Assembly (NCBI RefSeq): GCF_900089495.1
Contig: NZ_LT605203.1
Coordinates: forward strand, 935,431 to 999,430
Length of the DNA: 64,000 nucleotides
Source: Thiomonas sp. X19
GTDB lineage: Bacteria > Pseudomonadota > Gammaproteobacteria > Burkholderiales > Burkholderiaceae_C
Direction of reading: 5' to 3'
This document shows, in pieces, positions 56,521 through 64,000 of this stretch. Numbering within the stretch: position 1 is the stretch's first letter; each line of letters starts with the position of its first letter. The position numbers were made by a program, and so were the translations under genes. The notes beneath the pieces were generated by a model. It saw only the letters and a list, made by a program, of their open reading frames with translations, was not told the origin of the DNA and ran no database searches.

Positions 56521-58149
56521 ATGAGCGCAGTGCTTGATCCAGTCCATGCCCCAGCCCACGGCGGGGATCATGCCCATGACCATCCGCACGGGTGGCGCAG
56601 ATGGGTGTTCTCCACCAACCACAAAGACATCGGCACGATGTATCTGGTGTTCGCGCTGTTCATGCTGTTCGAGGGCGGCATTCTGGCGATGGGCATCCGC
56701 GCAGAACTCTTCAAGCCGGGGATTCAGTTCCTGAATCCCCAGTTGTTTCTGTCGTTCTCGACGATGCACGGCATCATGATGATTTTCGGTGCCGTGATGC
56801 CCGCCATGGTGGGCTTCGCCAACTGGATGATTCCGCTGCAGGTCGGCGCGCCCGACATGGCTTTTCCGCGGCTCAATAACCTGAGCTTTTGGATGCTGAT
56901 CCCTGCGGCCATTTTGCTCACATCATCATTCTTCGTCCCCGGCGGAGCACCTGATGTCGGCTGGACGCTCTATGCGCCGCTGACCATTCAGCAAGGGATG
57001 GGCATGGACCTCGTGATTTTTGCGATTCACATCATGGGTGCCTCATCCATCATGGGTTCCATCAACATCATCGTCACCATCCTGAACATGCGCGCTCCCG
57101 GCATGACCTTGATGAAGATGCCGCTTTTTTCATGGACCTGGCTGATCACGGCTTATCTGCTGATTGCCATCATGCCGGTACTGGCCGGCGCGGTGACCAT
57201 GACACTGACCGACCGCCACTTCGGAACCAGTTTCTTCAGCGCTGCCGGCGGCGGCGACCCCGTGCTCTACCAGCATCTGTTCTGGTTCTTCGGGCATCCC
57301 GAGGTTTACGTGATGATTTTGCCCGCTTTCGGCATCGTTAGCGCTGTGGTGCCGACCTTCGCCCGCAAACCACTGTTTGGCTACAGCTCGATGGTCTATG
57401 CATCGGCTTCGATTGCCATTCTCTCGTTCATCGTGTGGGCACATCACATGTTCACTGCTGGCATGCCTGTCACTGGCCAGTTGTTCTTCATGTACGCCAC
57501 GATGCTGATCGCTGTGCCCACGGGCGTTAAGGTGTTCAACTGGGTTGCCACCATGTGGCGCGGTTCGATGACTTACGAAACGCCCATGCTCTGGGCCATT
57601 GGGTTCATCTTCGTCTTTACCTTTGGTGGTTTCTCCGGGCTTGTGCTGGCGCTGGCACCGATCGATACCTATGTGCATAACACCTACTACGTGGTCGCTC
57701 ACTTTCACTACGTCTTGGTTGCAGGCTCGCTGTTCGCCATTTTCATGGGCTACTACTACTGGTCGCCCAAGTGGACGGGATTGATGTACAACGAAACAGC
57801 GGGCAAGATCCATTTCTGGGCTTCGATGATCACTTTCAACGTGACCTTCTTCCCGCAGCATTTGCTGGGCCTGGCTGGCATGGTGCGTCGCTACGCTGAC
57901 TACCCGGTGCAGTTCACCGACTTCAACATGATTTCCTCGATCGGCGCTTTCGGCTTCGGTCTGTCACAGGCATACTTCCTGTTTGCCGTTGTGATTCCGA
58001 TGTTCCGCGGCCAAGGCGAGAAAGCGCCACAACGCCCTTGGGATGGAGCTCATGGCCTGGAATGGGAAATTCCTTCACCAGCCCCCTTCCACACTTTTGA
58101 AACACCACCCAAGCTCGATGCCACTGCAACTAAAATTCTCGGTTATTGA
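56521..58149 (+). CDS. ctaD: Cytochrome c oxidase subunit I
   Basis: Catalytic subunit of the aa3-type oxidase, 542 residues, twelve membrane helices. The haem a ligand His is in [15 protein letters not shown]. The CuB/Tyr crosslink site lies in [20 protein letters not shown] with His and Tyr, followed by AHHMFTAGM (CuB His pair) and the haem ligands in [14 protein letters not shown] His-rich N-terminus ([17 protein letters not shown]) precedes the first helix. Transcribed after subunit II. Confidence 0.97.
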   Translation: MSAVLDPVHAPAHGGDHAHDHPHGWRRWVFSTNHKDIGTMYLVFALFMLFEGGILAMGIRAELFKPGIQFLNPQLFLSFSTMHGIMMIFGAVMPAMVGFANWMIPLQVGAPDMAFPRLNNLSFWMLIPAAILLTSSFFVPGGAPDVGWTLYAPLTIQQGMGMDLVIFAIHIMGASSIMGSINIIVTILNMRAPGMTLMKMPLFSWTWLITAYLLIAIMPVLAGAVTMTLTDRHFGTSFFSAAGGGDPVLYQHLFWFFGHPEVYVMILPAFGIVSAVVPTFARKPLFGYSSMVYASASIAILSFIVWAHHMFTAGMPVTGQLFFMYATMLIAVPTGVKVFNWVATMWRGSMTYETPMLWAIGFIFVFTFGGFSGLVLALAPIDTYVHNTYYVVAHFHYVLVAGSLFAIFMGYYYWSPKWTGLMYNETAGKIHFWASMITFNVTFFPQHLLGLAGMVRRYADYPVQFTDFNMISSIGAFGFGLSQAYFLFAVVIPMFRGQGEKAPQRPWDGAHGLEWEIPSPAPFHTFETPPKLDATATKILGY

Positions 58150-58172
58150 GATTGTTTGTGGGCAATCATGAC

Positions 58173-58277
58173 ATGTCTCCCGAAAAGCGCCGCCAAAACC
58201 TGAGATTGGCACTCGTGCTCCTTAGTATCGTGGGCGCGCTTTTCCTCGGTTTTGTTTTCAAGTGGTCATTTTTGTGA
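58173..58277 (+). CDS. Small cytochrome oxidase assembly protein
   Basis: A 34-residue protein: a basic start MSPEKRRQNLR, then one membrane helix LALVLLSIVGALFLGFVF and a short tail. It follows ctaD by 23 bases. Tiny proteins of this form (M-S/T-P-E-x-K-x2-N-L-R plus one helix) stand after ctaD in Burkholderiales and are annotated as cytochrome oxidase small assembly proteins. Confidence 0.8.
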   Translation: MSPEKRRQNLRLALVLLSIVGALFLGFVFKWSFL

Positions 58278-58293
58278 TGATATTTGAATAATA

Positions 58294-58539
58294 TTGGTAT
58301 CTCGCCATCCGTGCTTGCATAAAAGCGAATTCAGGGTCGCTGAATTGCGTAAATTCCTCTCGGCATTCAAGGCTATTGCCTGGGCGTTTCTAGGCATCCG
58401 CAAATCCAAAGATCGTGAGAATGATTTTGCGCAACTTAATATCCTTCATATAATCATTGCAGGCTTGATCTCGGCGGCAGTATTTATCGGCATACTCATC
58501 AGCATCGTACATTGGGTCGTACTCAAATCGAATCCATAA
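58294..58539 (+). CDS. DUF2970 membrane protein of the cytochrome oxidase locus
   Basis: About 64-81 residues. The segment FKAIAWAFLGIRKSKDREND followed by a single membrane helix (IIIAGLISAAVFIGILISIV) is the DUF2970 pattern seen before ctaE. There is no ATG; the frame may begin at TTG 58294 or, more family-like, at TTG 58345 (LRKFLSAFKAIAW). It lies 17 bases before ctaE. The usual cox11/ctaG gene between subunit I and this gene is missing. Confidence 0.75.
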   Translation: MVSRHPCLHKSEFRVAELRKFLSAFKAIAWAFLGIRKSKDRENDFAQLNILHIIIAGLISAAVFIGILISIVHWVVLKSNP

Positions 58540-58555
58540 GGAAGAGGAAGGCAAT

Positions 58556-59416
58556 ATGTCCACACACGCACAGCCAAAAGGCTATTTTTTGCCAGGTCCA
58601 TCGGCATATCCTGCCATGGCAGCAACTGGCGCGCTTACGATGGCGTTCGGATTGACATTCTGGTTCAACGGCATCCCCCACGGCGATCTGTTATTTTTTC
58701 TTGGCCTTTTCTTTTTCATATTTACCAAATTCCGCTGGTTCGGGAAAACAATTTCAGAAAGCGAGGCTGGCAAACATAATCTCGCAGTTGATACGTCCTT
58801 TCGTTGGAGTATGAGCTGGTTTATTTTTTCCGAGGTCATGTTTTTCGCGTCATTTTTTGGCGCGCTCTATTATTCCCGAGTCTATTCGCTGCCGGATCTT
58901 TCGGCTTTACACAGCAAAATTCTCTGGCCAGTTTTCACGGGGGCTTGGCCCAGCGTGGGCCCCGCAGGTCTGATTCCAAGCATCAAAGAGGCCATGGATC
59001 CTTGGCCCATCCCGACAATCAATACGGCTTTGCTGCTGTCCTCGGGCCTGACGTTAACGATTTCTCACCACGCTCTTCGCGCAAGTCACCGGAAAAATGC
59101 AATTTTCTGGATGGTGCTGACCCTGATACTGGGCTTCACATTTTTATTATGCCAAGCCTATGAATATCATCATGCCTATGAAGTTTTAGGCATCAAGCTG
59201 TCATCGGGTATTTATGGTTCGACCTTTTTCATGCTGACCGGCTTCCACGGATTCCATGTGTTTTTGGGTGGAACCATGCTGTCGGTCGTTCTGTTTCGAC
59301 TCATCCGCGGTGACTTCACAGCCGAACATCACTTCGGATTCGAGGCAGCGGCGTGGTATTGGCACTTTGTCGACGTGGTCTGGTTGCTGCTCTACGTCTT
59401 AGTCTATTGGCTCTGA
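58556..59416 (+). CDS. ctaE: Cytochrome c oxidase subunit III
   Basis: A 286-residue membrane protein with seven helices. WSMSWFIFSEVMFFASFFGALYYSR, split here as WSMSWFIFSEVM and FFASFFGALYYSR, near residues 83-107, contains the conserved Glu. YEYHHAYEVLGIKLSSGIYG and FFMLTGFHGFHVFLGGTMLS near 200-240 and WYWHFVDVVWLLLYVLVYWL at the C-terminus are diagnostic. The DNA of this gene and the preceding two small ones is visibly AT-richer than neighbouring genes. Confidence 0.95.
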   Translation: MSTHAQPKGYFLPGPSAYPAMAATGALTMAFGLTFWFNGIPHGDLLFFLGLFFFIFTKFRWFGKTISESEAGKHNLAVDTSFRWSMSWFIFSEVMFFASFFGALYYSRVYSLPDLSALHSKILWPVFTGAWPSVGPAGLIPSIKEAMDPWPIPTINTALLLSSGLTLTISHHALRASHRKNAIFWMVLTLILGFTFLLCQAYEYHHAYEVLGIKLSSGIYGSTFFMLTGFHGFHVFLGGTMLSVVLFRLIRGDFTAEHHFGFEAAAWYWHFVDVVWLLLYVLVYWL

Positions 59417-59433
59417 ATCGATTCGCCACCATG

Positions 59434-59462
59434 AAAAAACGCCGCAGCAAGCGGCGTTTTTT
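59434..59462. terminator. Bidirectional intrinsic terminator
   Basis: A stem (AAAAAACGCCGC, loop AGCAA, GCGGCGTTTTTT) with A and T runs on both sides ends the ctaC-ctaE transcript and also the convergent DUF2909 gene. Confidence 0.92.
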
Positions 59463-59484
59463 CGTCAAGTTTAACGGTACAGGC

Positions 59485-59712
59485 TTACTGACCCGAAACT
59501 GGAAAATCTGCTGGATGAATCCAGCCCATTTTGTAACTAATAATGATGAAGAGGAATAACAAAATGGAAAAGCCGATCCGGAATGTGAGTGCATTGACGG
59601 CGCGGTTAGTTTTGCCCTTGTCCTTCATGACGAAATACAAACCAGAGAATAGACTGGCCAGGATCAGAATGAAGGCGATGACGATGACGATTTGCAAGTT
59701 GAACTCCTTCAT
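59485..59712 (-). CDS. DUF2909 twin-transmembrane protein
   Basis: A 75-residue protein with two membrane helices (LQIVIVIAFILILASLFSGL and IGFSILLFLFIIISYKMGWI) linked by a short basic loop DKGKTNRAVNALTFR. This is the DUF2909 form always found opposite the SURF1 gene in betaproteobacterial oxidase clusters. Its start lies 9 bases from the SURF1 start on the other strand. Function unknown. Confidence 0.85.
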   Translation of the reverse strand: MKEFNLQIVIVIAFILILASLFSGLYFVMKDKGKTNRAVNALTFRIGFSILLFLFIIISYKMGWIHPADFPVSGQ

Positions 59713-59720
59713 CTAATTTG

Positions 59721-60506
59721 ATGTCTACGTCGATGCTCCCGCCATTGAAGTCGCCTGCGCCAGAGCCCCTGCTCAAGACGCGGGAAATCGTGACGTTGAT
59801 TCTGGCACTGGCTCTGATCGTGGCGACGGCTTTGCTGGGGCGGTGGCAACTCCATCGGGCCGAGTACAAGAAGGCCTTGACGGCGCGCATCGCCGAGCGA
59901 ATGCAAGCGACGCCGATCATCCAGACCGGACATGCGCTTGATTTTAAGCCCAATGAATGGCGTCACGTCATCGCTCGTGGCGAATATGCCACCGGCTGGA
60001 CCATTTATTTGCAAAATCGTCAACACAATGATCAGCCTGGATTTTGGGTGCTGACGCCGTTGCATATCACGGGAAGTCAGATTTATGTCATGGTGATGCG
60101 TGGCTGGGTGCCGCGTAACTTCGACGCCATCAATTTATTGCCGAAAGTGAAGACGCCACAGGGGATGACGCAAGTTGATGGGCGCATAGCACCGGCACCC
60201 TCGCAGTGGTTTTCTTTCGCGCCCGACCCGCCTGGGGCAGTGATCCGTCAAAATGTTGAGCTCGCTCAATTTGCGAAATATCACAATATCAAGATGCTGC
60301 CCTATGTCATTCAGGAAATGGGGGGCGAAAAGGATGGTCTTGTGCGTAATTGGCCACAGCCCGATGTCGGCATGTACACCAATTATGGTTATGCCTTTCA
60401 GTGGTATGCAATGACCGCGCTTGGCTTGGGCCTCACCATTTATTTTCTGGGAAAGCGCGTGCGCGACCGATCCAGATCTTTAACCCGTAAGGAGTTGCAT
60501 TCGTGA
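59721..60506 (+). CDS. SURF1 family oxidase assembly protein
   Basis: A 261-residue membrane protein with one helix near residue 28-45 (LALALIVATALLGRWQLHRA) and one at the C-terminus (YAMTALGLGLTIYFLGKRVR). The family motifs GRWQLHRAEYK, GYWVLTP-like GFWVLTPLHI and VMRGWVPRNF are present. SURF1 helps deliver haem A to subunit I. ATG 59721 is chosen; the stop overlaps the GTG of the next gene. Confidence 0.9.
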   Translation: MSTSMLPPLKSPAPEPLLKTREIVTLILALALIVATALLGRWQLHRAEYKKALTARIAERMQATPIIQTGHALDFKPNEWRHVIARGEYATGWTIYLQNRQHNDQPGFWVLTPLHITGSQIYVMVMRGWVPRNFDAINLLPKVKTPQGMTQVDGRIAPAPSQWFSFAPDPPGAVIRQNVELAQFAKYHNIKMLPYVIQEMGGEKDGLVRNWPQPDVGMYTNYGYAFQWYAMTALGLGLTIYFLGKRVRDRSRSLTRKELHS

Positions 60507-61153
60507 GTGAAAACTCGACCACAGCCGGCCAAATCGGCCCTCAGGGAGAGAAGCCACACAAGCGGAGCATGTTCACGTTCTGGATGGTCGTATTGGTCAC
60601 GGCCGCGCCATTCGTTGTGAGTACTTTTTTTTTCTTCGTCCTCAAACCTCAAGGTAAGCCGCCATATGGCGAACTGATCCAGCCGCAGCGACAGGTCCCG
60701 CAACTTCAACTGACGACCCTGACCGGTAAATCGGTCGACCTGCGCAAATACAACGGCTATTGGTTGATGATCGTCGCAGGACCAGCGGCCTGCGGCAAAT
60801 CCTGCCAGTCACTGCTCTACGACATTCGGCAATTCTTCATTGCAGCCGGAGATGACCGTTATCGTGTCGCACGCATCTGGCTGGTGACGGATTCCGGCCC
60901 CGTCAACCCTGGAGTATTCGAGCCCGCTGAGGGCACCGTCATCCTGCGTGCTCAGCCCGATCAACTCAAGCAGTGGTTGCCACTTGCGCCCGGGGAGCAT
61001 CTTGAAGGGCCGATCTGGCTGGTCGATCCGCTCGGAAACTTGATGATGCGTTTTCCCTCCAATCCGGACCCGCTGAAAACCTTGTCCGTGTTCAAGAAAC
61101 TGCTCTATAACACCGCAGGGTGGAAAGCCAAGCATCTGGAGCCTTTGCCATGA
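60503..61153 (+). CDS. Membrane-anchored SCO1-like thioredoxin-fold protein
   Basis: A 216-residue protein with one N-terminal helix (FWMVVLVTAAPFVVSTFFFF, residues 26-45) and a thioredoxin-like domain carrying CxxxC in GPAACGKSCQSLLYDIRQFF near residue 95-115, similar to SCO1 copper chaperones, and ending in VDPLGNLMMRFPSN. It starts at GTG 60503 overlapping SURF1 and overlaps ctaA (ATGA). It probably helps CuA or disulfide maturation of the oxidase; the role is inferred from fold and position. Confidence 0.8.
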   Translation: MSENSTTAGQIGPQGEKPHKRSMFTFWMVVLVTAAPFVVSTFFFFVLKPQGKPPYGELIQPQRQVPQLQLTTLTGKSVDLRKYNGYWLMIVAGPAACGKSCQSLLYDIRQFFIAAGDDRYRVARIWLVTDSGPVNPGVFEPAEGTVILRAQPDQLKQWLPLAPGEHLEGPIWLVDPLGNLMMRFPSNPDPLKTLSVFKKLLYNTAGWKAKHLEPLP

Positions 61154-62337
61154 GCGCAACCCTGAACACCATGACCAATCTGTCCACTGCAGTTCCTACC
61201 GTATGGTCCTTCTCACTGCACTGGTTGCAGGCTGGTATGTGGGTGGGCGGGCTGGTGCTGATCTTGTGGGCAGCTTTCCGCATGCGCTGGCCCAAGCTGG
61301 TCGCGCTGCTGGTATTCCTCACCATGGATCTCGTGATGTTCGGCGCTTTCGTGCGCCTGACCGACTCAGGCCTCGGCTGCCCAGACTGGCCTGGCTGCTA
61401 TGCCCATTTCACGCCAGCGCAGGCGCATCACCAAATCAATGAAGCCGTGGCCGAGCAGGGCGGCACGCAAGGCAATGTCAGTCCATTCAAGGCTTGGGTC
61501 GAGATGATCCACCGCTACGTGGCCACCATCATCGGCACGCTCATCCTGGCCATGGCCATTCGCGCAAGCTGGGCTCGCAAGCATGGCAAGCAGATTGCTT
61601 TGGGATTGCCATTTTTATTGCTGGGCTGGGTCATCTTGCAGGGGTTGTTCGGCGCCTGGACCGTCACGCTGCTTCTCACGCCTCTGATCGTGACTCTGCA
61701 CCTGATGGGAGGCATCATCCTGCTGATGCTTGCGGTCTGGTTCTGGATGCAAAATCGGTCCGATCTGCCGAAGGTTTCCACAACTGTGCTCACGCAGACC
61801 TTGGTGTGGGCCGCCATGCTGACGATGCTGTGGCAAATTTTCCTGGGTGGATGGGTCAGCACCAATTACGCGGCTTTGGCCTGCACTGGTTTTCCGACCT
61901 GCAACGGCAGTTTCCAGCCCGATGCCAATTGGGCGCAGGGCTTCACCTTCTGGCGCAACCTGGGAGAGAACCCCAATGGCTCGGCCATCTCCTTGCAGGC
62001 GCTGGTTGCCATTCAGTGGGGACATCGTTTATTCGCAGTTTTGACGTCCATCATCGTGCTTGCCGCCACCTGGCGCATGAGCCGCTATCGCGAATTGCGC
62101 AAACTGGCTCTGTGGATTTCTGGCCTGCTGTTCGTGCAGATCGCCCTGGGCGCCAGTGTGGTGATTTTTGCCCACCCCTTGGAGTTGGCCGTCGCTCATA
62201 ATGGTGTCGCAGCCTTGATGATGCTTTTGTTGACTATCGCTGTTTATCGGGTCAGCCGTCCCGAATCGCGCAGGCTCGTCATTGACGATGCAGCGCTTGC
62301 TCCCGTCACGCTTCAACGCGCACACGTCAAGCCATGA
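61150..62337 (+). CDS. ctaA: Haem A synthase
   Basis: Membrane enzyme of 395 residues that oxidises haem O to haem A. It has eight helices. The extracellular Cys pair region [12 protein letters not shown] near residue 80, the haem-ligand HRY in [13 protein letters not shown] near 125, [11 protein letters not shown] with the second Cys pair near 245, and [12 protein letters not shown] near 290 are clear. ATG 61150 overlaps the stop of the preceding gene. Confidence 0.94.
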   Translation: MSATLNTMTNLSTAVPTVWSFSLHWLQAGMWVGGLVLILWAAFRMRWPKLVALLVFLTMDLVMFGAFVRLTDSGLGCPDWPGCYAHFTPAQAHHQINEAVAEQGGTQGNVSPFKAWVEMIHRYVATIIGTLILAMAIRASWARKHGKQIALGLPFLLLGWVILQGLFGAWTVTLLLTPLIVTLHLMGGIILLMLAVWFWMQNRSDLPKVSTTVLTQTLVWAAMLTMLWQIFLGGWVSTNYAALACTGFPTCNGSFQPDANWAQGFTFWRNLGENPNGSAISLQALVAIQWGHRLFAVLTSIIVLAATWRMSRYRELRKLALWISGLLFVQIALGASVVIFAHPLELAVAHNGVAALMMLLLTIAVYRVSRPESRRLVIDDAALAPVTLQRAHVKP

Positions 62338-63233
62338 AGACCTCCACCCTGCCTCGCCCTCCCGGGCTGCTCCATTCCATCAAGCAGCTCTATGCCCTGA
62401 CCAAGCCGCGCGTGGTGCAACTCATCGTCTTCTGCGCCGTGATCGGCATGTTTCTTGCCGTGCCGGGCTTGCCCGAGTGGAGGCCGCTGGTCTTCGGCAC
62501 CCTGGGTATCTGGCTGGTCGCCAGTGCAGCGGCTGCATTCAATTGCCTGGTGGAACAGAAGATCGACGCGGTGATGCGCAGAACATCCTGGCGCCCTTCG
62601 GCGACAGGTGAATTGGGCACATCGTCCATCATTGCCTTTTCTGGCGTTTTGTGCGCGGCTGGGATGCTGCTGCTCTACACCCAGGTGAACGCCTTGACGA
62701 TGTGGCTCACCTTGGGCACTTTCATCGGTTACGCCATTGTCTACACGGTGCTGCTCAAACCAGCGACACCGCAGAACATCGTCATCGGTGGAGCCTCGGG
62801 AGCCATGCCGCCTGTGCTGGGTTGGGCCGCCATGACCAATCACGTCTCGGCGCAGGCGCTCATTCTGTTCCTCATCATTTTTCTGTGGACGCCGCCACAT
62901 TTCTGGGCTTTGGCTTTGTACCGAACCGACGACTATAAAAAATCCGGACTTCCGATGTTGCCGGTGACGCATGGATCCGAATACACCCGGCTTCAAGTCT
63001 TGCTCTACACCCTGGTGCTCACGGCCGTGTCGCTCATGCCGTTTGCCATGCATATGAGCGGGCTGGTCTATGCCATTGCCGCCGTGGTACTCGACGCCAT
63101 TTTCATCGCCTACGCCTGGGAGCTCAAGCAACGCTATAGCGACTGGCTCGCACGCAAGACGTTTCGCTATTCCATCGTCTATCTGTCCTTGTTGTTTGCA
63201 GCGATGCTGCTGGACCACTACACCAAAATTTAA
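62334..63233 (+). CDS. ctaB: Protohaem IX farnesyltransferase (haem O synthase)
   Basis: A 299-residue UbiA-type prenyltransferase that makes haem O for CtaA. The first motif is [20 protein letters not shown] near residues 66-85. [20 protein letters not shown] and [12 protein letters not shown] follow near 140-165, and the second Asp-rich region [16 protein letters not shown] is near 200. ATG 62334 overlaps the ctaA stop, so haem A synthesis genes are coupled. Confidence 0.95.
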   Translation: MKTSTLPRPPGLLHSIKQLYALTKPRVVQLIVFCAVIGMFLAVPGLPEWRPLVFGTLGIWLVASAAAAFNCLVEQKIDAVMRRTSWRPSATGELGTSSIIAFSGVLCAAGMLLLYTQVNALTMWLTLGTFIGYAIVYTVLLKPATPQNIVIGGASGAMPPVLGWAAMTNHVSAQALILFLIIFLWTPPHFWALALYRTDDYKKSGLPMLPVTHGSEYTRLQVLLYTLVLTAVSLMPFAMHMSGLVYAIAAVVLDAIFIAYAWELKQRYSDWLARKTFRYSIVYLSLLFAAMLLDHYTKI

Positions 63234-63260
63234 TTCTGGGAATGCCGTGCCGTCTGGTTA

Positions 63261-63285
63261 GCCGCCGTACTTCGGCGGTTTTTTT
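63261..63285 (+). terminator. Intrinsic terminator of the oxidase/haem operon
   Basis: GCCGCC at 63261-63266 pairs with GGCGG at 63274-63278 over a short loop and is followed by seven T on the plus strand. It lies 28 bases after the ctaB stop. Confidence 0.8.
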
Positions 63286-63363
63286 CTGGGGACTCGGGTG
63301 GGTTCGAGTGCCGACGCCGCGCCATCATGCCCACCACATGACTCGGCCGAATCTCAGACTGCG

Positions 63364-64000
63364 ATGAGCTATATCGGCCGTTTTGCGCCCTCGCCAACGG
63401 GCCCGTTGCATGCCGGCTCCTTGCTGGCTGCGCTGGCGTCCTGGCTCGATGCGCGCGCGCATGGCGGCCAGTGGCTGGTACGCATCGAAGATGTCGACAA
63501 GCCACGTTGCAAACCAGGTGCAGATCGTGAGATCTTGCGGCAGCTTGCCGAGTGCGGGTTGATCCCCGATGCGCCAGTGCTGTGGCAATCGCAGCGAGGG
63601 CCGGCGTATCAATCGGCGCTCGATAGCTTGCTGGTGAACAACAGAGCCTATGCCTGCGCTTGTTCGAAAAGCGAGATCGACCAGGTTTTACGGTCTCGAG
63701 GGCTGATGCTTCGACGCGGCGAGGAGCGCGTGTATCCAGGCACTTGCAGCGTGGGGCTTGGAGGGCGTCAACCCAGGGCTTGGCGATTGCGCTTGCCTGA
63801 GCCAGCTGGGGCGCGGGTGCATTGGGAAGACGGACGTCTTGGGGCTCAAACCGAACAGGTCGATCAGACCGTGGGTGATTTCGTGCTCAAGCGCGCCGAC
63901 GGGCCGTGGGCTTACCAATTGGCCGTGGTGGTGGACGATGCCGCCCAGGGGGTTAGTCATGTGGTGCGCGGCGAAGACATGGCAGCTTCCACCGCGAGGC
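63364..64000 (+). CDS. gluQ: Glutamyl-Q tRNA(Asp) synthetase, cut by the window end
   Basis: The first 212 residues are present; the frame is open at the window end. It begins [20 protein letters not shown], with the class I signature (HAGS) and the RFAPSPTG glutamyl-tRNA synthetase start. The zinc-binding Cys group ACACS plus YPGTC is near residues 98-122, and [18 protein letters not shown] near 190-207. The enzyme glutamylates queuosine of tRNA-Asp and lacks the anticodon-binding domain of GltX. The rest should lie in the next sequence. Confidence 0.92.
   Translation, partial: MSYIGRFAPSPTGPLHAGSLLAALASWLDARAHGGQWLVRIEDVDKPRCKPGADREILRQLAECGLIPDAPVLWQSQRGPAYQSALDSLLVNNRAYACACSKSEIDQVLRSRGLMLRRGEERVYPGTCSVGLGGRQPRAWRLRLPEPAGARVHWEDGRLGAQTEQVDQTVGDFVLKRADGPWAYQLAVVVDDAAQGVSHVVRGEDMAASTAR

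Overview
The window is a GC-rich, densely packed chromosomal segment of a betaproteobacterium, most probably a member of the Burkholderiales. This rests on the aa3 oxidase cluster with its DUF2244, DUF2970 and DUF2909 companions, on argB next to a HAD nucleotidase and slmA, and on the HexR-controlled Entner-Doudoroff locus. A Thiomonas-like organism is a guess only. No rRNA, tRNA or CRISPR array was found.

Positions 1-8050 are an accessory, decaying region. An IS1182-type, an IS1380-type and an IS30-type element lie almost end to end. They enclose a large-subunit catalase gene cut by the IS1380 element and also frameshifted, and they truncate a tyrosine integrase. A HepT/MNT toxin-antitoxin pair follows, bracketed by two related integrase 3' remnants, and then a truncated HigB-like toxin.

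Positions 8050-15640 carry an ABC-2 exporter pair, a RibD-type reductase remnant and the most notable system of the window: an EgtB-like enzyme, a TIGR04348-like glycosyltransferase and selenophosphate synthetase. These match senA, senB and senC for selenoneine biosynthesis. A mercuric-reductase-like flavoprotein and a TetR regulator follow.

Positions 15690-25070 hold a frameshifted aldehyde dehydrogenase, a GMC oxidoreductase, an internally deleted CoA-transferase pseudogene, and a tricarballylate-type locus (LysR regulator, flavoprotein TcuA, Fe-S membrane partner TcuB, MFS carrier).

Positions 25137-33644 form a complete glucose catabolic locus: zwf-pgl-glk-hexR-pgi facing edd-eda, with two HexR-like palindromes in the shared promoter region. 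Glucose is phosphorylated and oxidised to 6-phosphogluconate, then split to pyruvate and glyceraldehyde 3-phosphate.

Positions 33641-41503 include a HAD fragment gene, a membrane diguanylate cyclase, an alanine-rich lipoprotein, a DUF1345 protein and a copper-handling set (CusF-like protein, multicopper oxidase, outer-membrane channel, Met/His-rich secreted protein).

Positions 41641-54725 hold argB, a PP-loop ATPase, a HAD nucleotidase and slmA. They are followed by a TetR-headed beta-oxidation operon (acyl-CoA dehydrogenase, bifunctional hydroxyacyl-CoA dehydrogenase/hydratase, thioesterase, thiolase, hydratase), then trmL, comF and a BioC-like methyltransferase.

Positions 55058-63233 encode the aa3 cytochrome c oxidase and its haem A and assembly factors. 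No cox11/ctaG gene is present at its usual place. The window ends inside gluQ.

Several disrupted genes differ from an intact frame by a single missing base in a short G/C run. True decay and consensus error should therefore both be kept in mind.
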